From: CAZUMJ01 sp964621605
Lineage (GTDB): Bacteria > Actinomycetota > Acidimicrobiia > Acidimicrobiales > Iamiaceae
Length of the DNA: 38,542 bases
Direction: 5' to 3'
Assembly (NCBI GenBank): GCA_964621605.1
Contig: CAZUMJ010000029.1
Coordinates: 1 to 38,542, forward strand
Of this stretch, positions 21,906 to 30,640 are shown piece after piece (the first letter of the stretch is position 1; every line of letters starts with the position of its first letter). The position numbers were made by a program, and so were the translations under genes. Under the pieces are notes generated by a model, which saw only the letters and a list, made by a program, of their open reading frames with translations, had not been told where the DNA came from and searched no databases.

Positions 21906-24650
21906 CTACGCCTCCGGCGCCCCGGCGGGGTTGTGCTGCACGTGCCAGCGACTCAGCTCGGTGCGCGAGCGCAAGCCGAGCTTGCGGTAGATGCGGGTCA
22001 AGTGGACCTCGACGGTCTTCGGCGAGACGAACAATGCCGCCGCGATCTCCTGGTTGCGGCGGCCTTCCGCCACCAGCTCGGCAACCGCGAGCTCCTGCTC
22101 GGTCAGCGGCGCGACGCGACGCGGCCCACGGGGCCGCAAGCCCGCGGCACGAGCCTGCCGGCGCGCCTGCACCGCCCACCCTTCGCAACCGAGCTCCTCG
22201 AACGTGTCCAGCGCGGCCTGGAGCTGCTCACGGGCGAGCTGGGGTTCGCGCTCGGCTCGGAGGTGGGTGCCGAAGACGAGCCGAGTGCGCGCCTCCTCGA
22301 AACGGTCGGGGTGGCGTCGGTGGAGGTCGAGCGCCTGCTCGTGGCGACGTGTCGCGTCGCTCCCAGCGCTGACGAGCCCGTCACAGCGGGCGAGCAGCGC
22401 TCGGCCCAGCACGCTCGGATGCGGACCCAACACGGCCCGGTAGGCGTCTCGGGCACGGCGCGCGTCGTCATGATGTCCTACCCGGGCATAGCACTCCACC
22501 AGGGGCGCGTGGATCCGGATGAAGTACGGGTCGAACAGCCCGGTCTCGGGGTCGAGATCGAGCCAGGGCTCGAGCGCCGCGATCGCGGCGCTGACGTCGC
22601 CTCGCGCCAGTAGCGCAGCGCCGAGCTGTGACCTGGCCACCGCCGGCGCCACGCCTGTGCCCCCCTCGGCGACGAGTCCCGCGGCCCACGACTCGATGGA
22701 GGCGACGTCGCCGCGCTGGCCATCGACGAGAGCGAGGACCGATCGGCACACCTCGCGGGCCCACCCGATGCCGGTGTCCGCAGCGTCGGCGTCCGCGGCC
22801 AGGGCCAGTCGGTACGCCTCGTCGGGACGGGCCGTCAGGGCCGCGAGCTGCGCGCGGGCGGTGGACAGCCAGATGCCGGCCGCGATCGCGCCGGCGCCGC
22901 GGGCGAGCTCGTCCGCTGCGTCGAGGAGCGCCTCGGCCTCGGCGAAGCGCTCCGCCATCGCTTGGCCGAACACCAGCACCGGCACCAGGTCCAAGGCGGC
23001 GTCCGCGAGGGCATTGCCGGCGAGGACGTCGGCGGTCGCCATGTCGAACGGCTCCCCGTCGACCACCCTGCGGAACTGGACCACCAGGGCCGCGACCAGC
23101 AGCTCAGGTCCGTGTGCGGTGACCGGGTCCAGCTCTCCCCCGAGCTCCCGCAACGACGGCCACAACGTGCGGAACACGGGCAGGTCGAGGTGGTTCCACG
23201 CGACCTGGCAACCCAGACCGACCACGACCGCACGGGCGACGGCGTCGAGCCCGCCGTCGCCCGTGCCGGCTCGAGCCGCCAGGTCGACGACCATCCTGTG
23301 GTCGCCGCGCCAGCTCGCGGCCAGCACGCGCGCCACGGTGGCGTCGGACCGCACCCGTGGGTCCAACGAACCGTCATGGGCCCGGGCCAGGAGCGCGTCG
23401 CCCGAGCCTCCTGACTGCGCCGCGGCGAGTCCCGCGCGCAACGCCCGACGCGCGGCGCGATCGGGGTCGGTGGTGAGCTCCGATGCCCGCTCCAGGTGTC
23501 GCGTCGCCAGGTGTAGGTCGCCGCGTGCGACGGCCACCTCGGAGGCCCGGTCCAGCAAGTCGGCGACGTCGTCGTCGGCGGCAACCGTGGTCGCGGCGCG
23601 GTGCGCGGCCTGGTGCTCCACGTCGCCCACCACCTCCCAGGCGTCCGCCAGCGCCCGATGCACCTCGTGGACCTCTGTCGCCGGGGCCGTCTGCAGGACG
23701 GCGGCGAGGCGCAACGGGTGGGTGAAGGCGACGGCCCCGTCGAGATCGGTGAGCAATCCCGCATCGGCCGCCACGCGTAGATCGGCATCGGCCACCTGCA
23801 GTTGCCGGAGGGCTCGCCCCAGCTCGGCAGCACCCGCACCGCCGCGCAGGGCCACGGCCAGCAGACCTCGCCGGGTCGCCCGCGGCAGGTCCGCCAGGGA
23901 ATCGGCGAACGCCTCCACGAGCTGCGGCCCCACCGGGAGCCTGCCGAGCGGCGCGCGACCCGCGCGCTGATCCGGCGAGAGCCTCGCGGTGCCCTCCAAT
24001 GCTGCCAGGGGGTTGCCGCCCGCCAGCTCGCAGACGGTCTCGGCGACCCCCGTCGGTAGCACCACCCCCCGATCCGCGAGCATCACGGCGACGTCGGCGG
24101 GGCCGAGGGGTCCGAGCAGGAGCTGCGTGAGCGGCAGCGACACCGCGAACGCCGGTCGAGTCCCGACGAGGAGCGCGACCGATTCGGCGTAGAGCCGCCG
24201 AGCGACGAACGCGACGAGCTCCGCGGACGCCACGTCGACGGCGTGCCAGTCGTCGACGACGCAAACCACGGGGGACTCGCGCGACACGGCGTCCAACAGG
24301 GCGAGCGCGGCGGCGCCGATCGCCAACCGGTCACCGGCTGCCGGCGGGCCCAGGCCGAGCACGCCACGCAGCACGGCAGCCGGCCGGTCGTCGAGCAGCT
24401 CGAGACGGTCCACCAGCGGCCACATCAGCGCGGTCAGCGCGCCGAAGGAGGCGTCCATCCCCGTGTCGTGGCCCGTGGAGCGAAGCACGACCGTGTCCAC
24501 CGGCAGCTCGTCGATCGTGGCGGCCAGCAGCTCGGTCTTGCCGATCCCGGGCTCGCCGACCACCACGATCCCGCCGCCACGCCCGCGACGTGCGCGGTCC
24601 ACGCACGAGAGCAGCAATTGCAGGTCACGCTCGCGACCGACGACCTTCAC
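21906..24650 (-). CDS. LAL-type LuxR family transcriptional regulator (MalT-like STAND ATPase)
   Basis: A 914-residue regulator of the large ATP-binding LuxR class. The N-terminal NTPase has Walker A GEPGIGKT (32-39) and a VVCVVDDWHAVD Walker B; a long helical, TPR-like middle follows; the C-terminal LuxR/NarL helix-turn-helix is clear in LTEQELAVAELVAEGRRNQEIAAALFVS and KTVEVHLTRIYRKLGLRSR. Ligand binding in the middle domain normally triggers ATP-dependent oligomerisation and activation of adjacent genes. GTG at 24650 is chosen: a purine-rich GGAGGGAGGG run is just upstream and the family N-terminus (VGRERDLQ) follows directly; extension to 24809 adds a non-family Arg/Ser-rich tail. Being upstream of the surface-protein block, it is a candidate controller of those genes. 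Confidence 0.92.
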   Translation of the reverse strand: MKVVGRERDLQLLLSCVDRARRGRGGGIVVVGEPGIGKTELLAATIDELPVDTVVLRSTGHDTGMDASFGALTALMWPLVDRLELLDDRPAAVLRGVLGLGPPAAGDRLAIGAAALALLDAVSRESPVVCVVDDWHAVDVASAELVAFVARRLYAESVALLVGTRPAFAVSLPLTQLLLGPLGPADVAVMLADRGVVLPTGVAETVCELAGGNPLAALEGTARLSPDQRAGRAPLGRLPVGPQLVEAFADSLADLPRATRRGLLAVALRGGAGAAELGRALRQLQVADADLRVAADAGLLTDLDGAVAFTHPLRLAAVLQTAPATEVHEVHRALADAWEVVGDVEHQAAHRAATTVAADDDVADLLDRASEVAVARGDLHLATRHLERASELTTDPDRAARRALRAGLAAAQSGGSGDALLARAHDGSLDPRVRSDATVARVLAASWRGDHRMVVDLAARAGTGDGGLDAVARAVVVGLGCQVAWNHLDLPVFRTLWPSLRELGGELDPVTAHGPELLVAALVVQFRRVVDGEPFDMATADVLAGNALADAALDLVPVLVFGQAMAERFAEAEALLDAADELARGAGAIAAGIWLSTARAQLAALTARPDEAYRLALAADADAADTGIGWAREVCRSVLALVDGQRGDVASIESWAAGLVAEGGTGVAPAVARSQLGAALLARGDVSAAIAALEPWLDLDPETGLFDPYFIRIHAPLVECYARVGHHDDARRARDAYRAVLGPHPSVLGRALLARCDGLVSAGSDATRRHEQALDLHRRHPDRFEEARTRLVFGTHLRAEREPQLAREQLQAALDTFEELGCEGWAVQARRQARAAGLRPRGPRRVAPLTEQELAVAELVAEGRRNQEIAAALFVSPKTVEVHLTRIYRKLGLRSRTELSRWHVQHNPAGAPEA

Positions 24651-25061
24651 GACCCTCCCTCCTCCGGCCGGCAGCACGGTCTCGGTGCCTGATCGCGCCA
24701 CCGACCGCGTGCAACGCCCGAGATGATGCCTCACACGCCGCGTCAATGGACTGCAGGCAGCAGTCCCCTGGGCCGGGCGCGAAAGTCGGTCCGTGCCGCT
24801 CGACGCCATCGGATTCCGACACGTCTCCGATCATCTCGGACGCTGTCAGGACACGCAGCCCCTCTACGAGAACCTGCGGTCCACGAGCTGGTCGAGTCCG
24901 GTGACGGTCCTCCTCGCCTCGAACGCGCTCGCACGGTGTAGTGACCGCCATCTCCCCTTCCTCCACGCCGACCACCCCACCCGTCCCGCCCTGGCTGCCG
25001 GTGCGCGTGCGGTGACCGCTGTACGGCGTCGGCAGACCGACGCGGGCCGTAGGGTGCCCCG
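24651..25061. other. 411-bp divergent intergenic region with TCGGA/TCCGA half-sites
   Basis: No convincing gene. It separates the LAL regulator from the FAD oxidoreductase. At 24809-24819 there is TCGGA-T-TCCGA and at 24826-24840 TCCGA-N5-TCGGA, giving four related half-sites within 32 bp. The FAD gene's -10 lies at its right end. Confidence 0.45.
25050..25055 (+). promoter_or_regulatory. Predicted -10 element (TAGGGT), leaderless start of the FAD oxidoreductase gene
   Basis: TAGGGT with 6 nt to the GTG at 25062 and no ribosome-binding site between them. Confidence 0.5.
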
Positions 25062-26438
25062 GTGGGCGCGGACGACTTCGACGTGGTCGTGATCGGGGCG
25101 GGTACCGCCGGCGCGAACGTGGCGTACCAGTTCGCTCGCCGTGGACGCCGTGTGGCGCTGGTCGAGCGCCGTGCCGCGGCCGCCGCCGGCGCCCAGTGGC
25201 ACAACGGCCTACTCGACGCGCACTTCGACCGGGCCGGGCTCGACCGACCGACCGGTGAGGAGCGAGCGGGGGCCCACGCCACCACCCACCTGCGGGCACG
25301 CGACCCACGTCTCGGCGTGACCCTCACCGCCTCGCCGACCGTCACCGTCGACATGGCGCTCCTCGGCCAACGCCTGCGTGCGCTGGCGACCGACGCGGGC
25401 GCGAAGCTGTACGACTCGGTGCGCGGCACCGACTTCTCGTTCGATCCACACCACGGCCGACCGGAGCGAGCGGTACTCCACCGAGCCGACGCTGCGTCGG
25501 TCTCGGTGCGCGCGCCGCTCTTCGTCGACGCGGCGGGGTGGAGCGGCGTGCTCCGTCGGCACGTGCCCGCGCTCGCGCCGTGGTGTCCCCCGCCGCTGCG
25601 CGACGAGCTGTGCTCCGCCGCGGACGCTGAGCACGAGATCACCGACCCGGCCGCTGCAGAAGCCTTCCTTGCGCACCACGGCGCCCAGCCCGGTGAGACC
25701 GTCACCCGTGTCGGCACCCACGGGGGCTTCTCGACGATCGCGGTGCACGTCGCCGCCGACCTCGGCCACGTCGGCATCCTCGTCGGCTGCCTCGCGAACG
25801 GGCGCTACGGCACCGGCCCCCGCATGATCGCCGAGCTGCGCGCGCAGCAGCCGTGGATCGGCGACCCGACCCGTGCCGGTGCCGGGGTCATCCCGCTGCG
25901 CCGCCCGTACGCCCGCATCACCGCGCCTGGGGTGGCACTCGTCGGCGACGCCGCCAGCCAGGTGTTCCCCGCGCACGGGTCCGGCGTCGGGATGGGCCTC
26001 ATGGCGGGCACGGTCCTGGCCGAAGGGGCCGCCCACCACGACGATCCCGGCGACGAGGCACACCTGTGGGCCGGTTACCAGGCACGCTTCCAGCAGGAGT
26101 TCGGAGGCACCTTGTTGGCGTACGACGTGCTGCGCCGGGCGTCGACCGCCCTCGGTGCCGACGGCGTCGACCGGCTCGTGCGCGCCGGCCTGCTCAACGA
26201 GACCACCTCGCGCACCGGACTGGACCAGCGCTGGGAACCACCCCCGGCACGCGAGTCGGCCCGCAGCGCGGCGCGGTTGGCTCGCCACCCCGGCCTGGCG
26301 CGGGTGATGGTCCCCGCGCTCACGCGTGCGGGGCTCCTCGCCGGTCACGGTGCGCGCCACCCGCAGCGGCTCGACCTCGGCGCGCTCACGCGCTGGGAGC
26401 GACGGGCCGTGCACCTGCTCGGGCCCCTCCCCCGGTGA
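25062..26438 (+). CDS. FAD-dependent oxidoreductase (PHBH / geranylgeranyl-reductase-like fold)
   Basis: A 458-residue flavoprotein. The Rossmann motif is DVVVIGAGTAGANVAYQFARRG (seen as GAGTAG at 12-17 with VALVERR ending the second strand), and the second FAD motif is GVALVGDAASQVFPAHGSGVGMGL (GD near residue 290, with the family's PxHGSG). This places it with class A flavin monooxygenases, geranylgeranyl reductases and related halogenases. The C-terminal part after about 340 is helical and has no clear membrane segment. The substrate cannot be told; no terpenoid or aromatic pathway genes are next to it. The GTG start is supported by the leaderless -10 and by the immediate family motif. Confidence 0.88.
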   Translation: MGADDFDVVVIGAGTAGANVAYQFARRGRRVALVERRAAAAAGAQWHNGLLDAHFDRAGLDRPTGEERAGAHATTHLRARDPRLGVTLTASPTVTVDMALLGQRLRALATDAGAKLYDSVRGTDFSFDPHHGRPERAVLHRADAASVSVRAPLFVDAAGWSGVLRRHVPALAPWCPPPLRDELCSAADAEHEITDPAAAEAFLAHHGAQPGETVTRVGTHGGFSTIAVHVAADLGHVGILVGCLANGRYGTGPRMIAELRAQQPWIGDPTRAGAGVIPLRRPYARITAPGVALVGDAASQVFPAHGSGVGMGLMAGTVLAEGAAHHDDPGDEAHLWAGYQARFQQEFGGTLLAYDVLRRASTALGADGVDRLVRAGLLNETTSRTGLDQRWEPPPARESARSAARLARHPGLARVMVPALTRAGLLAGHGARHPQRLDLGALTRWERRAVHLLGPLPR

Positions 26439-26523
26439 CCAACGCCCCGCCGCACGCGTCCAACCACCCCGAACCCGCCGGCGACGTTCTCACACCCCAT
26501 CCGCGGCGGCCGACTGGTCTCAC

Positions 26524-26943
26524 ATGAGGCGCACCCGGATCCTGGTTCTCGTGGCGCTGCTCGTGGTGGCCGGCGCGGTGCTGGCGATGCGCCTCCTGCG
26601 CGACGATTCGAACCCACGCACGGCGGCGACGGTGACCAAGGTGGGGCTCTCGCCGAACCGTCGGGTGATCTGGGCCAAGGTCTCGCAGTACTACTCGCCG
26701 TCGTGCAGCAAGGCGCACCCGAAGGTGGACCGCGACGGCAGCGCCTGGAGGGTGTCCGTCAGCATCGAGCGGGTGGCAGAAATGTGCACGTTGGAGATGT
26801 GCATCGAGTCGCCCGACGACACCGTGCCGGGCGGGGAGCTGCACGTACCCGACGGCAAGGCTGGCGCCCAGGGCGGCTGCATGATCTACGCGATCACGCT
26901 CGACGCGCCGGTGCCGCCTGACGTGCGCCTCGTCGCGGGCTGA
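26524..26943 (+). CDS. Small membrane-anchored or secreted protein with four cysteines, unknown function
   Basis: A 139-residue protein that I do not recognise. It opens with MRRTR and a hydrophobic helix (about 6-24), then a short basic stretch, so it is either a single-pass protein or a secreted one. The extracytoplasmic part has four cysteines (in SPSCSK, EMCTLEMC and GGCMIY), consistent with two disulfides, and a Gly/Asp-rich segment before the last Cys. The frame is open upstream to 26326 but that part is out-of-family Arg/Pro sequence overlapping the FAD gene. The stop is 6 nt before the Lon-domain gene, so the two probably share an mRNA. Confidence 0.65.
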   Translation: MRRTRILVLVALLVVAGAVLAMRLLRDDSNPRTAATVTKVGLSPNRRVIWAKVSQYYSPSCSKAHPKVDRDGSAWRVSVSIERVAEMCTLEMCIESPDDTVPGGELHVPDGKAGAQGGCMIYAITLDAPVPPDVRLVAG

Positions 26944-26949
26944 TCCCCG

Positions 26950-27627
26950 ATGCCCGAGGCGACGTCACCCGCCGAACGGGCCGAGGGTCGTGCGCGGACG
27001 CTGCCCATGTTCCCGCTCGGCAATGTGCTGTTCCCCGGTGCCCCGCTGGCGCTGCAGGTCTTCGAACCCCGCTACCACCGCTTGCTGGAGGACTGCCTTG
27101 CCGGCGAACGTGCCTTTGGCGTCACGCTCATCGCGCGCGGCAGCGAGGTGGGTGGCGGCGACCAGCGCGTCGACGTCGGCACCGTCGCGGTGATCGACCG
27201 CACCGTGCCATTGGCCGAGGGCCGCACCGGTGTCGTCGCGATCGGTACCGAGCGCATCCAAGTCGACCGCTGGCTTCCCGACGACCCGTATCCCCGGGCG
27301 CAGGTAACGCCGTGGCCTGCAGCAGCGGAGGCGACCCGTACCCCCGCCGAAGCTCCCACGCCAGACGATGTCTACCGCGCCGCGACCGCGGCGGTGCGAC
27401 AGGTCCTTGCGCACGCGGCGGAGCACGGGTTCGACGTCGCTCCGGCGACCTTCACGTCACCCGAGGACGTCACGGTCGGGAGCTGGTTGCTCGCGGCCGC
27501 GCTGCCGGTCGGCCCGTTCGATCAGCAGCGCATCCTGGAGACCCCCGACACCGTCGCGCGCCTGTCTCTGATCGCGACCCTCGCGGACGAGCGGCTCGAG
27601 GTGCTCGGGCAGACCTTCGGCGGGTAG
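26950..27627 (+). CDS. LON peptidase substrate-binding domain protein
   Basis: A 225-residue protein with the stand-alone Lon N-terminal (PUA-like) domain: LPMFPLGNVLFPGAPLALQVFEPRY and LLEDCLAGERAFGVTLI are family signatures, and a helical region forms the C-terminal third. There is no ATPase or protease domain. Stand-alone members are widespread in actinobacteria and their role is not settled; peptide or substrate binding is assumed from the domain in Lon. It begins 6 nt after the small cysteine protein, implying co-transcription. Confidence 0.92.
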   Translation: MPEATSPAERAEGRARTLPMFPLGNVLFPGAPLALQVFEPRYHRLLEDCLAGERAFGVTLIARGSEVGGGDQRVDVGTVAVIDRTVPLAEGRTGVVAIGTERIQVDRWLPDDPYPRAQVTPWPAAAEATRTPAEAPTPDDVYRAATAAVRQVLAHAAEHGFDVAPATFTSPEDVTVGSWLLAAALPVGPFDQQRILETPDTVARLSLIATLADERLEVLGQTFGG

Positions 27628-27689
27628 CAGCCACCTCGCGGTCGCAGGAGGGGCGCCGACGATCCGCGACCGCTCCGCTCGCGGCGCCC

Positions 27690-27695
27690 TAACCT
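27690..27695 (+). promoter_or_regulatory. Predicted -10 element (TAACCT) of the lapA-like gene
   Basis: TAACCT about 45 bp upstream of the ATG at 27741, compatible with a leader of about 40 nt that contains the GAGGAG ribosome-binding site. Confidence 0.4.
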
Positions 27696-27740
27696 GACCA
27701 GGAGCTTTCTGCCGCCCGCCAGCGTCGAGGAGTGACCGCC

Positions 27741-27974
27741 ATGGCCAAGTCCGAGGCGAAAGGCCTTGCACAGACCAGCAATCAGATCCGCCTCGTGGTC
27801 GCCGTCGTGCTGGTCGCGTTGCCGCTGATCTTCGTCGCGCAGAACACCGACAAGGGCCGCGTCGACTTCCTGTTCTGGCACGTCACCGCACCGCGGTGGC
27901 TGTGGTTCATCGGCTTGTTCGCCGCCGGTCTGGTCGTCGGTTGGCTGACGGGCCGGTTCGGGGACGACGACTGA
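27741..27974 (+). CDS. LapA/DUF1049 domain membrane protein
   Basis: A 77-residue inner membrane protein with two TM helices (about 16-34 and 51-70). The FVAQNTDKGRVDFLFWHVTAPRW loop between them (in particular QNT and the VDF-FW pattern) and the closing GWLTGRFG are typical of the LapA/DUF1049 family, linked to envelope or lipopolysaccharide assembly in Gram-negatives and of unclear role in actinobacteria. ATG at 27741 has GAGGAG with an 8-nt spacer, preferred over the GTG at 27732, which would overlap that site. Confidence 0.85.
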   Translation: MAKSEAKGLAQTSNQIRLVVAVVLVALPLIFVAQNTDKGRVDFLFWHVTAPRWLWFIGLFAAGLVVGWLTGRFGDDD

Positions 27975-28037
27975 GCAGCCCGGGCAGCACGGCCGCGACG
28001 ACGTCGATGGCTGTGCCCGCCTGGGGCGATGTGCGCT

Positions 28038-28946
28038 TCAGAACATCGGTGCCGGTTTCGGCGTGGCGCTCGGGTCGACCACCAGCACGGCGGTCGCGCG
28101 GAATCCGGCGGCCATGTCTTTCGGGTCGACCTGGGTGACGTGCATGATCGACCGGTCACCGATCTGCCGGTAGATCGAGTCTTCGTCGTTGCGGGTACGG
28201 GTGCCGGTGTGGGGGGCATAGGCACCGGTCTTCATCAACGCATCCGAGGTGGTGTCGTCGAAGAAGACCTGCCCGATGTGGGAGACGTGCCCGCCGTCGT
28301 AGGTCGACCCGGCGTGTCCGCCGACGAACACCTTCAGGTGGATGTGGATCGCTCGGCCCTCGTACCAACCGGGGTAGATCGACGTGAAGGTCACCTCACC
28401 GGCTGCGTCGGTGAGCTGCACCCCGCGGAGGTACCGCTTGTCGTTGCGACCGTTGGCCTGCGTCTCGGCCAGGGTGTTGCCGTTGAAGCCCGAGTACTCG
28501 CCGTTGGCATCGCAGTGCCAGATGTCCACGGCCGCGTCGGGGATCGGCTTGCAGGTCGTCGCGTCGACCACGGTGAAGTGCACCTCCATCGGGGCACCCG
28601 GTCGTCCTTCGGTGATGTCTCGGCGCACGGCCGGATGGTCGAGGTAGTACGGCCCCGACGTGAGCTCGGGGTCGAGCACGCAACCCTCGGCCGCAAGGGT
28701 GGTCGTCGGGCCCGTAGCCGGCCCGGTCGAAGTTGACGCGCCGCCGGTGTCGCCGGTGCCCGCGGTCCCGGTCGATCGACTGTCGCTACCGGCTGGGGCG
28801 GCGTTCTTGTCACCGTCTGAGGAGCAGGCTCCGAGCACGACCGTGGCAGCACCAAGCGCGCCCATCCCCTGCAGGAAACGCCGACGGCCCGCGAGTGAGT
28901 CTTCGGTCATGGCAGAGCGGCCCGGGCGACGAGACGGTGGGGTCAT
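28038..28946 (-). CDS. Tat-dependent lipoprotein, intradiol ring-cleavage dioxygenase family
   Basis: A 302-residue protein. The N-terminus carries a twin-arginine motif RRRFLQG (21-27), a hydrophobic stretch and a lipobox cysteine C41 (LGAC), followed by a Gly/Ser/Thr-rich linker (about 42-85). The catalytic domain (about 90-295) shows the intradiol signatures DIWHCDANGEYSG, PGWYEGRAIHIHLKV and a C-terminal SIMHVTQVD, so the two Tyr and His-x-His iron ligands look present. Related extracellular enzymes cleave catechols between the hydroxyls. The ATG at 28946 is preceded by CAGACT at -10 spacing; the internal ATG at 28910 would still keep the Tat motif. It lies 41 bp downstream of the AGPS-like gene. 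Confidence 0.88.
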   Translation of the reverse strand: MTPPSRRPGRSAMTEDSLAGRRRFLQGMGALGAATVVLGACSSDGDKNAAPAGSDSRSTGTAGTGDTGGASTSTGPATGPTTTLAAEGCVLDPELTSGPYYLDHPAVRRDITEGRPGAPMEVHFTVVDATTCKPIPDAAVDIWHCDANGEYSGFNGNTLAETQANGRNDKRYLRGVQLTDAAGEVTFTSIYPGWYEGRAIHIHLKVFVGGHAGSTYDGGHVSHIGQVFFDDTTSDALMKTGAYAPHTGTRTRNDEDSIYRQIGDRSIMHVTQVDPKDMAAGFRATAVLVVDPSATPKPAPMF

Positions 28947-28987
28947 CGGGCGAGTCTGACAGGTCGTCAAACCTTGTGACGTGTGCC

Positions 28988-30640
28988 TCAGGGGCGCGGG
29001 TGGGGTCGAGCCGGCAACAGCACCCCCGGGTTCAGCACACCCGTCGGGTCGAGGGCGGCCTTTGCAGCACCGAGCGCGAGGGCGAACGGCGCGGGGCGTT
29101 GACGGTCGTAGCCGGGTCGGTGATCGCGACCGACCGCGTGGTGGTGGGTGACGGTGGCGCGATGCGTCCCGAGCACCTCCATCGCCGCCTCCTTGATGGC
29201 ATCCCATTGCGCGACCTCCGAGCCGCGCCGCCCGACGGCGATCACGGTGAAGTAGGGCGCGGCACCATCGGGGTAGACGTGCGTGAGGCGGGTGTTCACC
29301 AACCCCGGTTGCCCGGTGGCGGCGACGATCGCTTCGCCGAGCGAGTCGTGCACGTCCTCGTAGAGGTCGCCGATGCGATCCCACGTCGTCGCCGTCTCGA
29401 ACGTCTCGACGATGGCGCTCATGCGGGCCAGACCGTCACGGAGGTAGGGCATGCGCAGGAAGGCACCACGCCACGCCTCGGCCGCGCGGTCACGGCTGTC
29501 CGAGCCGCTCTCCCCGCCATCGGAGGCGCCCCGCCGTGCACTGCCGGCACTCGGGTCGGCTCGCTCCGCGGGGTTGCCGCCGTACTCCCGCACAAGATCG
29601 ACAAGGTCGGCAACCGTGGCCTCGACGGGGAAGTGCGCGGACTCGACGCCGAGCACCAACACCCACGCCCCGTCATGGTTCGCGCCCGACAACGCGGCTT
29701 CGCCGGGGTCGAGCAAGCGGCAGTTGGCCGGATGGAGACCTGATTGCGCCACAGCGCGCGTCGCCGCGAACGCGTCCTCCGCGGTGCGAAAGGTCACCGA
29801 GGTCGACGCCCGATGCACGGGACGATCTTGGAGGCGCATCCACGCTTCGGTGATCACGCCGAGCGTTCCCTCGGAACCCAGGAACAGCCGATCGGGCGAC
29901 GGACCCGCACCCGAGCCGGGCAGGCGCCACGACTCGCTGACGCCCACGGGTGTCACGACCCGCATCGACTCGACGAAGTCGTCGATGTGCGTGTGCAGCG
30001 TGGCGTAGTGGCCACCCGCCCGGGTAGCCAGCCACCCTCCGAGGGTCGAGAACTCGAAGCTCTGTGGGAAGTGGCGCAGCGTGAACCCGTGCGGCCGCAG
30101 TTGCTCCTCCAGCGCCGGCCCGAACACGCCCGCCTGGATACGTGCCGCCCGACTCGTCGCGTCGACCTCCAGGACCTGGTCGAGCCTGGACAGGTCGAGC
30201 GAGACCACCCCGCGGTAGCCGTCGCCGTCGAACTCGACGCCGCCGACGACCGACGACCCACCCCCGAACGGCACGACGGCGACCTCGGTCGCGGTCGCCC
30301 AGTCGAGCACCGCCACCACGTCAGCTTCGGTCGCAGGAAGGGCCACCACGTCGGGCGGCGTGGTGAGGTGACCCTGCAGCGCTCGCACGACATCGCGGTA
30401 CGCCTTGCCGAAGGTGTGCCTGGCCCGTAACTCCTGGGAGGGGTGCAGGACACGATCGAGCGACGAAGGAACGCGCACGCGGGGCGCGGGAAGCGTGACC
30501 TGACCGACAGGGGGCACCGGGTACGGCACGTCTGCGAGACCCGGCAGCAACGCACCGTACGCGCGGCAGTCGTCGTCGGTGAGCGCCTGGTCTTCCCACC
30601 CCCACCCCCACCACGAGCGTCGGCGTGCCGTATCGACCAT
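28988..30640 (-). CDS. FAD-linked oxidase, alkylglycerone-phosphate synthase-like
   Basis: A 550-residue PCMH-type flavoprotein. The opening WWGWGWEDQ, the FAD loop VVPFGGGSSVVGGVE, the GGWLATRAGGHYATLHTHIDDFV stretch (split: GGWLATRAGGHY, then IDDFVESM), GSEGTLGVITEA and the C-terminal HHHAVGRDHRPGY are strongly reminiscent of alkyldihydroxyacetone-phosphate synthase, which exchanges the acyl chain of acyl-DHAP for an alkyl chain in ether lipid synthesis. Bacterial homologues may have other substrates. A low-complexity Ser/Gly/Arg/Asp insertion (about residues 357-380) interrupts the domain after the VREYGGNPAE segment. The ATG at 30640 has GGGGAG 9 nt upstream. It is read toward the intradiol dioxygenase gene and may be in one transcript with it. 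Confidence 0.88.
   Translation of the reverse strand: MVDTARRRSWWGWGWEDQALTDDDCRAYGALLPGLADVPYPVPPVGQVTLPAPRVRVPSSLDRVLHPSQELRARHTFGKAYRDVVRALQGHLTTPPDVVALPATEADVVAVLDWATATEVAVVPFGGGSSVVGGVEFDGDGYRGVVSLDLSRLDQVLEVDATSRAARIQAGVFGPALEEQLRPHGFTLRHFPQSFEFSTLGGWLATRAGGHYATLHTHIDDFVESMRVVTPVGVSESWRLPGSGAGPSPDRLFLGSEGTLGVITEAWMRLQDRPVHRASTSVTFRTAEDAFAATRAVAQSGLHPANCRLLDPGEAALSGANHDGAWVLVLGVESAHFPVEATVADLVDLVREYGGNPAERADPSAGSARRGASDGGESGSDSRDRAAEAWRGAFLRMPYLRDGLARMSAIVETFETATTWDRIGDLYEDVHDSLGEAIVAATGQPGLVNTRLTHVYPDGAAPYFTVIAVGRRGSEVAQWDAIKEAAMEVLGTHRATVTHHHAVGRDHRPGYDRQRPAPFALALGAAKAALDPTGVLNPGVLLPARPHPRP

Noticed and set aside
21896..21907. AGGGG-AA-CCCCT dyad centred about -44 from the RCC1 start, considered DosR-like
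   Set aside because: Spacer of 2 instead of 4 and wrong inner bases; overlaps the LAL stop codon. Could be another operator but support is too thin.
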